A stretch of 64,000 bases of DNA from Promicromonospora soli (GCF_014653785.1 NZ_BNAS01000003.1:200117-264116), one strand, 5' to 3'. Numbered from the stretch's first letter, positions 33,127 through 42,276 are shown. A program made the numbers and translations. The notes: generated by a model not told the origin, from the letters alone.

Positions 33127-34326
33127 TCACAGGCCGGACGTCGCCCAGCGCAGGTACATCAGCTCGGTCCGCGCGCGGCGGGCCACGCGGCGGACCGCGA
33201 CCCCGGCCCGCCCCGTGACCCACGGCCTCCCGGCCGGTTCGGCCTGCCGCCGCACACGCGCCGTCGAGCGCCACGCGCCCGACGGCGGCCACACGTCGGC
33301 CGCGAGCTCCAGGTAGCCGGCGGGCGAGTCGCCCCGGTCGGCGGCGGCCGCCGCATAGCGCAGCGCGTCGCGGGCGAGCGCGGCGCGTGCCCGGTCGTGC
33401 CGTGCGTCCGCGCCGGTCAGCCGGTCGCCGACATTGGCGAACAGCCGGTCGTACGCGTCCACGCGGGCCCGCAGGTCCAGCAGTGCCCCGGCCCCCTCGT
33501 TCACGCTCAGGCTGCCCGCGTGCTCGCGGTGCAGCGCCTGGTCGGCGCCGCCGACGTAGGCCACGTCGCTGACGGCGGCGAGTCGCAGCCACATCTCCAC
33601 GTCCATCGTGAACCGGAGCTCCGGGTCCAGCGGCCCGAACTCCTTGAGCAGGTCGGAGCGCATGACCACTTCGGGGGAGGTGATGCAGCTGACGCCGGTG
33701 CGACAGCGCTCGTCGAGCCACGCGCGCCCGTCCCAGACCGTCCAGGTCAGATCGCCGAGCGCGGGACGCGCCACCGTCCCGTCGTCGAAGTGCTGCGGGT
33801 GGCCGTAGACCAGCCCGACCTCCGGGTGCTGCTCCATCAGGGCCGCAGCGCGGGCGAGCGCACCGGGCGGCAGCATGTCGTCGGCGTCCAGCCGCACCAC
33901 GAGCTCGCCCGTGCTGCTCTCCCAGCCTCGGTTGAAGGACTCGACCTGCCCGGCGTTGTGCGCGTTCGCGACTATCCGAACGCAGGGGTGCCGGGCGGCC
34001 AGCCCGCGCGCTACGGCGAGGCTGTCGTCCGTCGAGGCGTCGTCGACGATGATCACCTCGACGTCGACGCCCGTCTGGGAGACGAGGCTGCCGACGGTCT
34101 GCGGCAGGAACCGGCCGTAGTTGTAGCAGGGCACCACCACCGAGACGCGGGGCCGGGACTCCGGGAACGACGGCGGCCGCCGGCGGACCACACGTGCTCG
34201 CAGCGGTGAGCGGACCCACCACCCCAGGGCCTGGACGAGCCGGTCCGTACCGCGCCCGCCCGTCGCGTTCCGGTCCACCCAGGCGCGCCACGCGGCGGCA
34301 GCCCGGTCGAGCGCTCCGGTGCTCAT
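33127..34326 (-). CDS. Glycosyltransferase family 2 with long C-terminal region
   Basis: 399 residues. After a ~60-residue basic lead, the GT-A domain shows VSVVVPCYNYGRFLPQTVGSL, IIVDDASTDDS and VVRLDADDMLPP. The metal site (DADD) and MDVEMWLRLA block follow the SpsA-like pattern. The C-terminal ~130 residues are Ala/Arg-rich and helical and have no recognised domain. The start is fixed by an ATGA overlap with the upstream aminotransferase. Confidence 0.8.
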   Translation of the reverse strand: MSTGALDRAAAAWRAWVDRNATGGRGTDRLVQALGWWVRSPLRARVVRRRPPSFPESRPRVSVVVPCYNYGRFLPQTVGSLVSQTGVDVEVIIVDDASTDDSLAVARGLAARHPCVRIVANAHNAGQVESFNRGWESSTGELVVRLDADDMLPPGALARAAALMEQHPEVGLVYGHPQHFDDGTVARPALGDLTWTVWDGRAWLDERCRTGVSCITSPEVVMRSDLLKEFGPLDPELRFTMDVEMWLRLAAVSDVAYVGGADQALHREHAGSLSVNEGAGALLDLRARVDAYDRLFANVGDRLTGADARHDRARAALARDALRYAAAAADRGDSPAGYLELAADVWPPSGAWRSTARVRRQAEPAGRPWVTGRAGVAVRRVARRARTELMYLRWATSGL

Positions 34327-35504
34327 ACGACCACCGCCGGGCGTTCGCGCCGCCCCGTCACAGCGGAGCGCAGCGTGCTGACGACGCGTTCCTGCTGTGC
34401 CGGGGTGATGCCGGGGAACATCGGCAGCGAGAGGATCCGGTCGGCGTGCGCCTCGGCGCGGGGGGCGGTGCCGGGGCCGAAGCCCAGGTGCGCCGTCGCG
34501 GGGAGCAGATGGACCGGGGCAGGGTAGTGGATGCCGTGCCCGATGCCAGCGGCAGCAAGCGCCTCCGACACCGCCGGCCGGTCCGGGGTCCGCACCACGT
34601 ACAGGTGCCACACGTGCGCGGCCCCCGGAAGCTCGCGGGGGGCGACGACCTCCGGGACATCGCCGAACGCTTCCGCCAGCAGGGCGCCGTATCGGGCCGC
34701 GGCGGCCGACCGCTGGGCGTTCCACGCGTCAAGCCTGGTCAGCTTCACGGACAGGACGGCGGCCTGCAGGGTGTCGAGGCGCGAGTTGGTCCCGACGTCA
34801 AGATGCTCGTACCGCCCGATCCCCCCGTGGTTGCGGAGGCGGCGGGCGCGCTGCGCGACGTCGTCGGCGGAGGTCAGGACCGCGCCGCCGTCGCCGAACG
34901 CGCCCAGGTTCTTGCCGGGGTAGAAGCTCGTGGCGGCGACGTCACCCGCCCCGCCGGAGCGGAACCCGTCCCGGCTCGCGCCCTGGGACTGCGCGGCGTC
35001 CTCGACCAGGAGGACGTCGGGCCCCACCACCTCACGCAGCCGCGCCACGGGCGCCATCTGCCCGTACAGGTGGACGGCGACGACCGCCCGCGTCCGCGCC
35101 GTCACCCGCTCGGCGACGTCCTGCGGGTCGAGCAGGAAGTCGTCGTCGACGTCGGCGGGCACCAGCGTCGCACCGCACCGCAGCACGGCTTCCGCTGTCG
35201 CGAAGAACGTGTTGGCCGGGACGATCACCTCGTCTCCCTGGCCGAGCCCCACCGCCGCGAAGGCGATCTCCAGCGCGTCCGTCCCGTTGCCGACGCCGAC
35301 GGCGTGCCGCGCGCCGGAGTAGACGGCGAACTCGCGCTCGAACCGGTCGACCTCCGGTCCCAGCACGAACCCGGATGTGCGCAGGACCTGGTCCCAGGGG
35401 TCGCGGAGCTCGTGCAGGATCTCGTCGGTCTGGGCCTGCAGGTCCAGGAAAGGCACCGGGTTCTGCTGGGGTGCCGGGGGTGTCGTGAGCACGGTCTCGG
35501 TCAT
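34323..35504 (-). CDS. DegT/DnrJ/EryC1/StrS sugar aminotransferase
   Basis: 393 residues. VPFLDLQAQ opening, GNGTDALEIAF, LVEDAAQSQGA with the PLP aspartate and the Schiff-base lysine in SFYPGKNLGAFGDGG. It transfers an amino group, usually from glutamate, to a keto-sugar nucleotide. The sequence type is closest to the 3-amino group (WbpE/WlbC, FdtB), which fits with the oxidoreductase at 41011 and acetyltransferase at 19139; that pathway is inference. ATGA overlaps on both sides. Confidence 0.85.
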   Translation of the reverse strand: MTETVLTTPPAPQQNPVPFLDLQAQTDEILHELRDPWDQVLRTSGFVLGPEVDRFEREFAVYSGARHAVGVGNGTDALEIAFAAVGLGQGDEVIVPANTFFATAEAVLRCGATLVPADVDDDFLLDPQDVAERVTARTRAVVAVHLYGQMAPVARLREVVGPDVLLVEDAAQSQGASRDGFRSGGAGDVAATSFYPGKNLGAFGDGGAVLTSADDVAQRARRLRNHGGIGRYEHLDVGTNSRLDTLQAAVLSVKLTRLDAWNAQRSAAAARYGALLAEAFGDVPEVVAPRELPGAAHVWHLYVVRTPDRPAVSEALAAAGIGHGIHYPAPVHLLPATAHLGFGPGTAPRAEAHADRILSLPMFPGITPAQQERVVSTLRSAVTGRRERPAVVV

Positions 35505-37012
35505 GACGTAGTTCCTCTCGTTCGGGCGGCAGGGACGGCAGGTGCCGCGGCGACCTCCGCCGGAGTCTCGCTCGGCTCGTCGCCCGGCTGGTCGAGGGCC
35601 GCGCGGGCGGCGCGCCAGCGCGGCAGCACCCAGACGACGGTGGTGGCCAGGTAGACGACGAGGGTCGTCGCGCCGCCGAGCAGGTCGCCCAGGAGCTCTC
35701 CGGTCACCCGGTCCGCGACGAACATGCCCGTGAGGACCGCGCACACCGCAGCGAGTCCCGGCACGGCGAGCGCGCGGGCGAGCGCCCCCACCTCGTCCCG
35801 CGATCGGCGCAGCAGCAGGAGGTACGCGGGCACCAGCACGACGACGGCCACGACAGCCTGCGCCACACCGACGCCGACGCCTCCGCCGGCCCGTGCGCCC
35901 ACCACGACGGCGGGGACGAGGGCCACGAGCCAGACCGCTTGCACCACGAGGACGCCGCGGGAGCGGCCCAGCGCGTACAGGTAGCCGGCCAGGACGTCGG
36001 CGATGACACGCACGGCACCGACTGCCGCGAGCGGTACCAGGACCTGCACGGCCGGCTCCCACCGCTCGCCGTAGACCAGCACGACCACCGGGTGAGCCAG
36101 CGCGGCGAGCATGGCGGCAGCGCCGGCTACGGTCCACCACACAGGCCCGACCAGCGGGACCAGCGCGGCCCTGGCGTGCTCGCCCACACGGGAGAAGGCG
36201 GGCAGCGTCACCGACCGCAGCGCCTGGCCGACCAAGGTCATGGGCCATGTCGAGATGTTCGCCGCGAGCACGTAGTACCCCAGCGCGACGGCGCCGGCGG
36301 TGTTGCCGAGCACCACCCGGTCCACCGAGAGCAGCACCCAGGACAGCAGGTTCGCCGCCGCGACGGGCAGCCCGAACGCCAGCACGGACCGCGCGACCGT
36401 CTTGTCCCACGACAGCCGCGGCACCGAGCGCGTCAGCCAGAACTGTGTGGCGACGCCGCACGCCTGGCCGGCGACCCGGCCCACCGCAAGGCCGATCAGG
36501 CCGTGACCGAGCGCCGCCAGGACGAGGGTCACCACGGCGCCGACGCCGAAGTCGATGGCGTTGGAGCGGAACAGACCGCGCTGGTCGAGCCGCCGCTGGA
36601 GTGTGGCGAACGGGACCACGCCGATGCCGGCGAGCAGGAAAGTCCCGGCCAGGATCGCTATCGGCCCGGCGGCGCCGGGGCCACCCATCGCCGTCGCGAG
36701 CGCGGGCGCGGACAGTGCAGCGGCGACAGTCAGGCTGCCTCCGGTGACAAGGCCGAGCACCGCGACCGGACCGGTTCGGCGCGCAAAGTCGGGGCTGCGG
36801 ATCAGGTCGGCGCTCAGGCCGAGGTCCGCCAGCGCCATGACGACGCTCTGCACGGTCAGGGCGATCGCGTAGAGGCCGAACTCCTCCGGCGAGACGATGC
36901 GGGCGACGACGATCCCGAGGCCCAGGTTCCCCAGCCGGACCACCAGCGTGCCGGTGGTACTCCAGCGCAGGGCCCGTGCGACCTGGCCGCTCAGAGGCCG
37001 GTGCTCAGCCAC
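35501..37012 (-). CDS. Oligosaccharide flippase (Wzx, polysaccharide transporter family)
   Basis: 503 residues and about fourteen hydrophobic segments. The N terminus ALRWSTTGTLVVRLGNLGLG with VVARIVSPEEFGLYAIAL is the standard opening of lipopolysaccharide/teichuronic acid exporters (WzxC/TuaB type). Flips lipid-linked repeat units outward. GTG 37012, 7 bases after a GAGG ribosome site, is preferred over ATG 37051, which lies deeper in the upstream gene. Second flippase of the locus; its neighbours suggest it serves the amino-sugar-containing polymer. Confidence 0.85.
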   Translation of the reverse strand: MAEHRPLSGQVARALRWSTTGTLVVRLGNLGLGIVVARIVSPEEFGLYAIALTVQSVVMALADLGLSADLIRSPDFARRTGPVAVLGLVTGGSLTVAAALSAPALATAMGGPGAAGPIAILAGTFLLAGIGVVPFATLQRRLDQRGLFRSNAIDFGVGAVVTLVLAALGHGLIGLAVGRVAGQACGVATQFWLTRSVPRLSWDKTVARSVLAFGLPVAAANLLSWVLLSVDRVVLGNTAGAVALGYYVLAANISTWPMTLVGQALRSVTLPAFSRVGEHARAALVPLVGPVWWTVAGAAAMLAALAHPVVVLVYGERWEPAVQVLVPLAAVGAVRVIADVLAGYLYALGRSRGVLVVQAVWLVALVPAVVVGARAGGGVGVGVAQAVVAVVVLVPAYLLLLRRSRDEVGALARALAVPGLAAVCAVLTGMFVADRVTGELLGDLLGGATTLVVYLATTVVWVLPRWRAARAALDQPGDEPSETPAEVAAAPAVPAARTRGTTS

Positions 37013-38183
37013 CGGAGTGCCTCTCCCGCAGGCGGCCGCGTGCGGTGTCACGGGCGACGAGGGCGGCCGTCCGGCCGAGGGAACCGGCCGAGCGGCGCCC
37101 GGACAGGGCGGCGGAGCGGTAGACCTGCTCCAGCTGCTGCGCGGCGGCAGTCAGGGAGAACCGCTCGGCGACGACACGCCGCCCGAACGCACCGAGGTGC
37201 AGCCGCAGGCCCACATCGTGGACCAGCGGCTCCAGCGCGGCCGACAGGTCCGGCACGCCGGCCCCGCCCGACCCGTACCAGCCCTGGTCGAGGAACGTCG
37301 GGAGCGTCTCCTCCTCCAGGCGGCGCCAGAACCCGAGCTCGCCCTGGACCACCACGGGCTTGCCGAACGCCATCCCGCGGAGCACGGAGCTGCCCATGCC
37401 CAGCACGACGTCTGCCGCGTCGTACGCCGGTCGCGGGTCGTCGAGCGGTCCCGCCACCACCACGGCGCGCCGGCCGAGCGCAGCGTTGACCGCTGCGGCG
37501 CGCGCCGCGACGTCGGCCGACCGCGGGCCTTCCCCCGCCACGAGCAGCCGCAGCGGGCTGGTGCGGCCCGCCCGCTCGATCAGAGTCATCGCCTCGAGAA
37601 CGCCGGCCGTCTTGTCCAGGTCGTCGGAGAGGCGGCAGACCACGGAGAGGACCACGTCGTCGGGTCCGAAGCCCCACCGGTCCCGCGCCGCCGCGCCGCC
37701 CACGCTGCTGGGAGTGTTCGCGATGGTGTCGACCGGCGGCTCCATGAGCCGCACTTGCCGATACCTGGCCGTGGCCTCCTGCGCGAGCCTGCGGGTGCCG
37801 ACGATCAGGGGCACGTGCCGCGGGATGTAGCCGGAGACGTACATCGACAGGGTGGTGACGACGGCGGGCGTCCCCAGCAGCAGGTGCGGCCCGAGGGCGA
37901 CGTCGATCGCCGGGCCCCACTCGTAGGCGTGCACGACGTCGGCGCGCAGCCGGCGCACCGCGGAGACGGCGCGCGCCATGTTCCGGGGCGACGGCCAGGT
38001 CAGGTGGGTCGGGAGCGTCACCATGTCCAGCCCGAACCGGCGGGCGACGTCCCACAGGGCGCCGCCGGGAGGCGCGAGGACGACGACGTCGTGCCCGCGG
38101 GCCGCCGTCTCGCGGGCGAGCTCCAGCGCATTGAGCTGGCTGCCGCCGATCTCCATGTGGTGCACGTACACGACGACCCTCAT
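37005..38183 (-). CDS. Glycosyltransferase (GT-B, family 4)
   Basis: 392 residues. Opens MRVVVYVHHMEIGGSQLNAL, the acceptor-loop signature of family 4 enzymes, continues with HAYEWGPAIDVALG, VVLSVVCRLSDDLDKTAGVL at the donor domain and a GMGSSVLRGMAFGKPVVV block. The start is set by an ATGA overlap with the NeuD-like gene, and the 3' end overlaps the flippase start by 8 bases. Sugar specificity unknown. Confidence 0.8.
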   Translation of the reverse strand: MRVVVYVHHMEIGGSQLNALELARETAARGHDVVVLAPPGGALWDVARRFGLDMVTLPTHLTWPSPRNMARAVSAVRRLRADVVHAYEWGPAIDVALGPHLLLGTPAVVTTLSMYVSGYIPRHVPLIVGTRRLAQEATARYRQVRLMEPPVDTIANTPSSVGGAAARDRWGFGPDDVVLSVVCRLSDDLDKTAGVLEAMTLIERAGRTSPLRLLVAGEGPRSADVAARAAAVNAALGRRAVVVAGPLDDPRPAYDAADVVLGMGSSVLRGMAFGKPVVVQGELGFWRRLEEETLPTFLDQGWYGSGGAGVPDLSAALEPLVHDVGLRLHLGAFGRRVVAERFSLTAAAQQLEQVYRSAALSGRRSAGSLGRTAALVARDTARGRLRERHSGG

Positions 38184-38836
38184 CGCGGTTCCCCCACAGC
38201 CGGGCGGGGTGCCAGCGCGCGCGCCGGCACCCCGGCCCACGTCTCGCCGGCGGGCACGTCGGCGACCACTACGGCTCCCATGCCGACGACGGCGCCGTCG
38301 CCGATGCGCACGCCTGGGCGCACCGCCGCGTTCATCCCGAGGTAGGCCGCCCGGCCGACCCGCACGCCCCCGCCGAGCGAGACGCCGGCGGCGAGCGTGG
38401 CGAAGTCGGCCACGACGCAGTCGTGAGTCACTGTCACGTTGGGCATGGCGACGACGTGCGCGCCGAGCTCGGCGTCCGCGGTGATCGACACGCCGGCCAG
38501 CAGAATCGATCCGACCCCGACCGGGCAGCCGGCAGGGTTGCGTACCGACGGGTCCACGACGGTTGCGAACCGGGCCCACGGTCCCAGGCGTCCTTGCACT
38601 GCGGCACGGGTACGGCTCGGGCCGACACACAGCAGGATGTCGGCCTCGAGGTGGGCCGACGCCTCGGTCACCGGGCCCAGCACCGGCACGCCGCCGATCG
38701 TGGGGGGAAGGTCGGCGTGCCGGTCGTCGAGAACGCCGAGCACCTCGTACCCCGCCTCCGCCGCCAGGGGGAGCACCTCGCGGGCCAGCCCGCTCGCGCC
38801 GATCAGCAGCAGCGGGACTCCACCCCTCGCCGGCAC
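38180..38836 (-). CDS. NeuD/PglD-family sugar O/N-acetyltransferase
   Basis: 218 residues. N-terminal nucleotide-sugar-binding Rossmann part (LLLIGASGLAREVLPLAAEAGYEVLG... then GVPVLG) and a C-terminal left-handed beta-helix (GSILLAGVSITADAELGAHVV, HDCVVADFATLAAGVSLGG) with the catalytic His of VTHDCV. Family members acetylate amino sugars (PglD) or sialic acid (NeuD). Adjacent to a PglE/LegC-like aminotransferase, a 4-acetamido sugar product is likely. GTG start two bases after the aminotransferase stop region. Confidence 0.85.
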   Translation of the reverse strand: MPARGGVPLLLIGASGLAREVLPLAAEAGYEVLGVLDDRHADLPPTIGGVPVLGPVTEASAHLEADILLCVGPSRTRAAVQGRLGPWARFATVVDPSVRNPAGCPVGVGSILLAGVSITADAELGAHVVAMPNVTVTHDCVVADFATLAAGVSLGGGVRVGRAAYLGMNAAVRPGVRIGDGAVVGMGAVVVADVPAGETWAGVPARALAPRPAVGEPR

Positions 38837-38837
38837 G

Positions 38838-39986
38838 TCACTGCCCTCCGTGGTCGCGGAGCACCTGCACCACGCGGTCCAGGTCGTCGTCCGTCATCTG
38901 GTGGAACAGGGGCAGGATCAGCGTGCTGTCCGTGAGCCGCTCGGTCACCGGAAGCGGTGCCTGGACCCTGTCGGCGTGCGCCGGGTGCAGGTGCGCCGCC
39001 ATGATGCCGCGCCGCGCGGAGACCCCCGCCGAGGCGAGCGCCAGGAGCAGGCCTTCCCGGTTCGTCCCGTAGGTGGGCAGGATCTCCAGCCACAGCGACT
39101 GCACGTTGCTCGTGCCCCAGGAGGGATCCTCGACGAGCCGCAGGCCAGGCACACCGGACAGCTCGTCGCGGTAGTGGTCGGCGAGCTGCCGCCGTCGGGC
39201 CACGATCTCGGGGAGGCGGCCGAGCTGCACCAGGCCGACGGCGGCCTGCAGGTCCGTCATGCGGAAGTTGAAGCCGATCTCTCCGTACTCCTCCGGCGGC
39301 GACACGAGGGAGCCGTGCCGGTCCGCCGCCGAGATGCTCATCGCGTGCTCCCGCAGGCGGCGTGCGCGGGCTGCCCACTCCGGGCGGCTGGTGGTGAGCA
39401 TCCCGCCCTCGCCGGTGGTGAGGATCTTGCGGGGATGGAAGGACCAGGCGGCGATCTCGGCGCCCGCCCCGACCGGGCGGTCGAGGTAGGTCGAACCCGC
39501 TCCGCACGCGGCGTCCTCGATCACCACGATGCCGAGCGGGTCGCACAGCTCCCGGATCGGTGCGAGGTCCACCGGCATGCCGCCCTGGTCCACCGCGACG
39601 ACTGCGCGGGTGGCGGGCGTGAGCGCCGCGGCGACCGTCTCGGCGGTGACGTTGCCGGTGACAGCGTCCACGTCGGCGAACACCGGCCGTGCGCCCACGT
39701 ACGTCGGGGCGTTGGCTGTGGCGACGAACGAGAAGGACGGCACGACGACGTCGTCCCCCGGGCGGATGCCCGCGACGACGAGGGCGAGGTGCAGTGCGGT
39801 CGTGCAGCTCGACGTCGCGACCGCGGCGCGGGCCCGCATCGCGCTCGCGAACGCGGTCTCGAACTCGGCGACGCGCGGTCCCTGTGCCACCCAGCCCGAC
39901 TCGATCACCTCGGTGACCGCCGCGACCTCCTCGGCCCCGAGCCATGGCTTCATGACGTTGATGCGCGACGGCGTGACGGCGGTCAT
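38838..39986 (-). CDS. DegT/DnrJ/EryC1/StrS aminotransferase (PglE-like)
   Basis: 382 residues. MKPWLGAEEVAAVTEVIESG, SSCTTALHLAL, VIEDAACGAGS and the PLP lysine in SFHPRKILTTGEGGM. This opening is typical of aminotransferases acting on 4-keto sugar nucleotides. With the downstream PglD-like acetyltransferase it could give a 4-acetamido sugar, but no PglF-type 4,6-dehydratase is in the window, so the keto sugar would have to come from the epimerase-like enzyme next door or from elsewhere. ATGA overlap with the epimerase. Confidence 0.85.
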   Translation of the reverse strand: MTAVTPSRINVMKPWLGAEEVAAVTEVIESGWVAQGPRVAEFETAFASAMRARAAVATSSCTTALHLALVVAGIRPGDDVVVPSFSFVATANAPTYVGARPVFADVDAVTGNVTAETVAAALTPATRAVVAVDQGGMPVDLAPIRELCDPLGIVVIEDAACGAGSTYLDRPVGAGAEIAAWSFHPRKILTTGEGGMLTTSRPEWAARARRLREHAMSISAADRHGSLVSPPEEYGEIGFNFRMTDLQAAVGLVQLGRLPEIVARRRQLADHYRDELSGVPGLRLVEDPSWGTSNVQSLWLEILPTYGTNREGLLLALASAGVSARRGIMAAHLHPAHADRVQAPLPVTERLTDSTLILPLFHQMTDDDLDRVVQVLRDHGGQ

Positions 39987-41014
39987 GAGGCACCCCCGGC
40001 CGTGGTGGCGGCGAGGGCCGGCGCTTCGGACAGGGACCGCCCCGCGGCAATCTCCTCGCGCAGCGGACGCCACCAGTCGACGAGCAGCCGCAGGCCCTCT
40101 TCCAGCCCGATCTCCGCCTCGAAGCCCAGGTCGTCGCGTGCCGCCGTCGTGTCCGCCAGGCGCCGCACCACGCCGTTGACGGCCCGCTCCGGGCCGTGCT
40201 CCACGGGTAGGTCGGACCCCATGACCCGCAGCAGGGCCTGGGCCAGCTCCAGCAGGCTCGTCTCCGTCCCGCTGGCGATGTTGTACACGCCTTCGGCGAC
40301 GTCGCTGGCCGCGGCGAGCACATTCGCCCGGGCGATGTCCGGCGTGCAGACGAAGTCCATGGTCTGCAGGCCGTCCCCGAAGATCAGGGGCGGACGCCCG
40401 TCGGCGATCCGCTCCATCCAGCGCACCAGCACCTCGGTGTACAGGCCGTGCACGTCCATCCGGGGGCCGTACACGTTGAAGTAGCGCAGCGTCACGTAGT
40501 CGAGGCCGCGCATCGCACGGAACGACCTGGCCAGTCCCTCGTTGAACGTCTTGGCGGCGCCGTAGATCGTGTCGTTGTCGTGATGGTGGTGCCGCTCGGT
40601 GGTGGGGAACTCCTCGGCGAGGCCGTACACCGACGCACTCGACGCCACCACGAGCTTGCTCACGCGATGCTCCGCCGCGGCCTCGACCACGTTGAACGTG
40701 CCGTCGACGAGCACCTCGAGGGCCAGGCGGGGCTCCTCGGCGCACTGGGTGATGCGGATCGCGGCCTGGTGGAACACCAGCTCCTTGCCGCGGGTGAGGT
40801 CGTGCACGAGGTCCCGGTCGCGGATGTCGCCCTCGACGAGGGTGACCCGCCCGTCGGCGAGCGCGTCGTCGAGATTGGCGCGTCGGCCGCGAACCAGGTT
40901 GTCCAGCACGTCGACGTGCGCGGCGCCCGCGTCGAGGAGCTGGTCGACGAGGGTCGACCCGATGGTCCCGGCGCCGCCCGTGACGAGGACGTTGGCGCCC
41001 TTCAGTGTGGTCAT
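39983..41014 (-). CDS. NAD-dependent epimerase/dehydratase (extended SDR)
   Basis: 343 residues. NAD-binding GGAGTIG near residue 14, SSASVYG, the YGAAK catalytic pair, and RYFNVYGPRMD, as in UDP-sugar 4-epimerases. An unusual HHHHDND run sits between the SVYG motif and the Tyr-Lys pair. The RITQCAEEP segment replaces the common VxxS region. Probably interconverts UDP-hexoses or UDP-HexNAc for the repeat unit; a dehydratase role cannot be excluded. ATGA overlaps with both neighbours. Confidence 0.8.
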   Translation of the reverse strand: MTTLKGANVLVTGGAGTIGSTLVDQLLDAGAAHVDVLDNLVRGRRANLDDALADGRVTLVEGDIRDRDLVHDLTRGKELVFHQAAIRITQCAEEPRLALEVLVDGTFNVVEAAAEHRVSKLVVASSASVYGLAEEFPTTERHHHHDNDTIYGAAKTFNEGLARSFRAMRGLDYVTLRYFNVYGPRMDVHGLYTEVLVRWMERIADGRPPLIFGDGLQTMDFVCTPDIARANVLAAASDVAEGVYNIASGTETSLLELAQALLRVMGSDLPVEHGPERAVNGVVRRLADTTAARDDLGFEAEIGLEEGLRLLVDWWRPLREEIAAGRSLSEAPALAATTAGGAS

Positions 41015-42075
41015 GCGGAAAGCTCCAGTTCTCGGTTGGGATCGGGGGTGACGGCGGTGCCGCCGGCGGCGAGGCTCGCCGACGCTGCCTCGAGGACGCC
41101 GAGGACCCGGCGTCCGGCGCGGCCGTCGGTGAGCGGCGCCCGCTCCTGCGTGATCGCGTCGGCCAGCTCGGCGACCATCAGGCCGAGCGCCTCCTGCTCG
41201 GGCAGCGCAGGCGACCAGGTGTCGCCCAGGCGGTACGAGACAGTGGCTGCCCGGCGCTCCTCGCCGTCGGCGGCGATCTGCTCGTAGTTGACGCCCCGGT
41301 CGTAGACGCTGAGCCGCTGCTGCGGGTTGAGGTCGTCCCAGACGAGCGTCCGCCTGGACCCGCCGATCGTGATCCGCCGGATCTTGGTGGGGCTGAGCCA
41401 GTTGACGTGCACGTTGACGACGGCGCCGCTGGCCAGCGGCAGGAAGAGATACCCCACGCAGGCCTTGCCGGTGCCGAGCGGGTCCCCGCCGTGTGCGGCC
41501 ACCGACTCGGGCCGCAGCCCGCCGGGCAGCACGAAGTCCACGATCGACAGGTCGTGCGGTGCCAGGTCCCAGAACACGTCGACGTCGGGCTGGACCAGGC
41601 CCAGGTTGATCCGCACCGAGTCGATGTACAGGATGTCGCCCAGCTCGCCGAGCGAGATCAGCTCGCGGATCTTGCGCACCGCCGGCGTGTAGCAGAACGT
41701 GTGGTCCGTCATGAGGACCAGGCCCCGTTCGCGGGCCTCGGCGACCATCTCGTCCGCTGCGGCCGCGCTGTCCGCGATCGGCTTCTCGACGACAACGTGC
41801 TTGCCGGCACGCAGAGCAGCCATGGCTATCGCGTGGTGCGTACGGGCGGGGGTGGCGATGGCCACGGCGTCGATGTCGTCCCGGTCGAGCAGGGCGGCGA
41901 GCGACGTCTCGACGTCCACCCGGCCGTTCACGCCCGCGACCCGGGCAGCACGGTCCGCGTCGAGGTCGCACACCGCCGCCAGCTCCCAGCGGTCCGACGA
42001 CGCGAAGTTGCGTGCCAGGTTGGGGCCCCAGTAGCCGGCACCCACTACGGCTGCCCGCAGACTTTTCTGGTCCAT
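41011..42075 (-). CDS. Gfo/Idh/MocA-family sugar-nucleotide oxidoreductase (WlbA/WbpB-like)
   Basis: 354 residues. GAGYWGPNLARNF dinucleotide fold at the N terminus, AIATPARTHHAIAMAAL, VEKPIADSA with the EKP motif and LMTDHTFCYTPAVRKIRELI, all typical of UDP-HexNAcA 3-dehydrogenases such as WlbA/WbpB. Oxidation at C3 would feed the aminotransferase at 34323 and the WbpD-like acetyltransferase at 19139. ATG 42075 has an AGAAGG ribosome site 5 bases upstream and is first in the nine-gene operon. Confidence 0.85.
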   Translation of the reverse strand: MDQKSLRAAVVGAGYWGPNLARNFASSDRWELAAVCDLDADRAARVAGVNGRVDVETSLAALLDRDDIDAVAIATPARTHHAIAMAALRAGKHVVVEKPIADSAAAADEMVAEARERGLVLMTDHTFCYTPAVRKIRELISLGELGDILYIDSVRINLGLVQPDVDVFWDLAPHDLSIVDFVLPGGLRPESVAAHGGDPLGTGKACVGYLFLPLASGAVVNVHVNWLSPTKIRRITIGGSRRTLVWDDLNPQQRLSVYDRGVNYEQIAADGEERRAATVSYRLGDTWSPALPEQEALGLMVAELADAITQERAPLTDGRAGRRVLGVLEAASASLAAGGTAVTPDPNRELELSA

Positions 42076-42136
42076 GCTGCCTTCTTCCGGTATCAGCTCG
42101 GATCGACTCGGAGAATTCCTTCGCTGGCTGAAGATC

Positions 42137-42234
42137 AATGTAGGTCCCGGCTCCGCGGCGCACCGGCCGGTGCGTTTGAAATCACCCTTGGCTGGTCCGT
42201 ATTCATCCGCCCGGCCGTCTTCACCCACGGGTGA
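42137..42234 (-). promoter_or_regulatory. Putative promoter region of the nine-gene sugar operon with multiple boxes
   Basis: Minus strand: GGGTGA (42187-42182), GGATGA (42208-42203) and GGGTGA (42226-42221) lie at about -57, -78 and -96 from a start near 42130 predicted by TACATT (42142-42137). A TCACCC in the opposite sense (42234-42229) makes a palindrome with the third box, TTCACCC-AC-GGGTGAA at 42220-42235. A further TCACCC overlaps the neighbouring stop codon at 42277-42282. The gene-free stretch is 42076-42276. Confidence 0.5.
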
Positions 42235-42276
42235 ATATGAATGCGAGAGCGCAACATTAATCCTGGCAAGCGGTAT

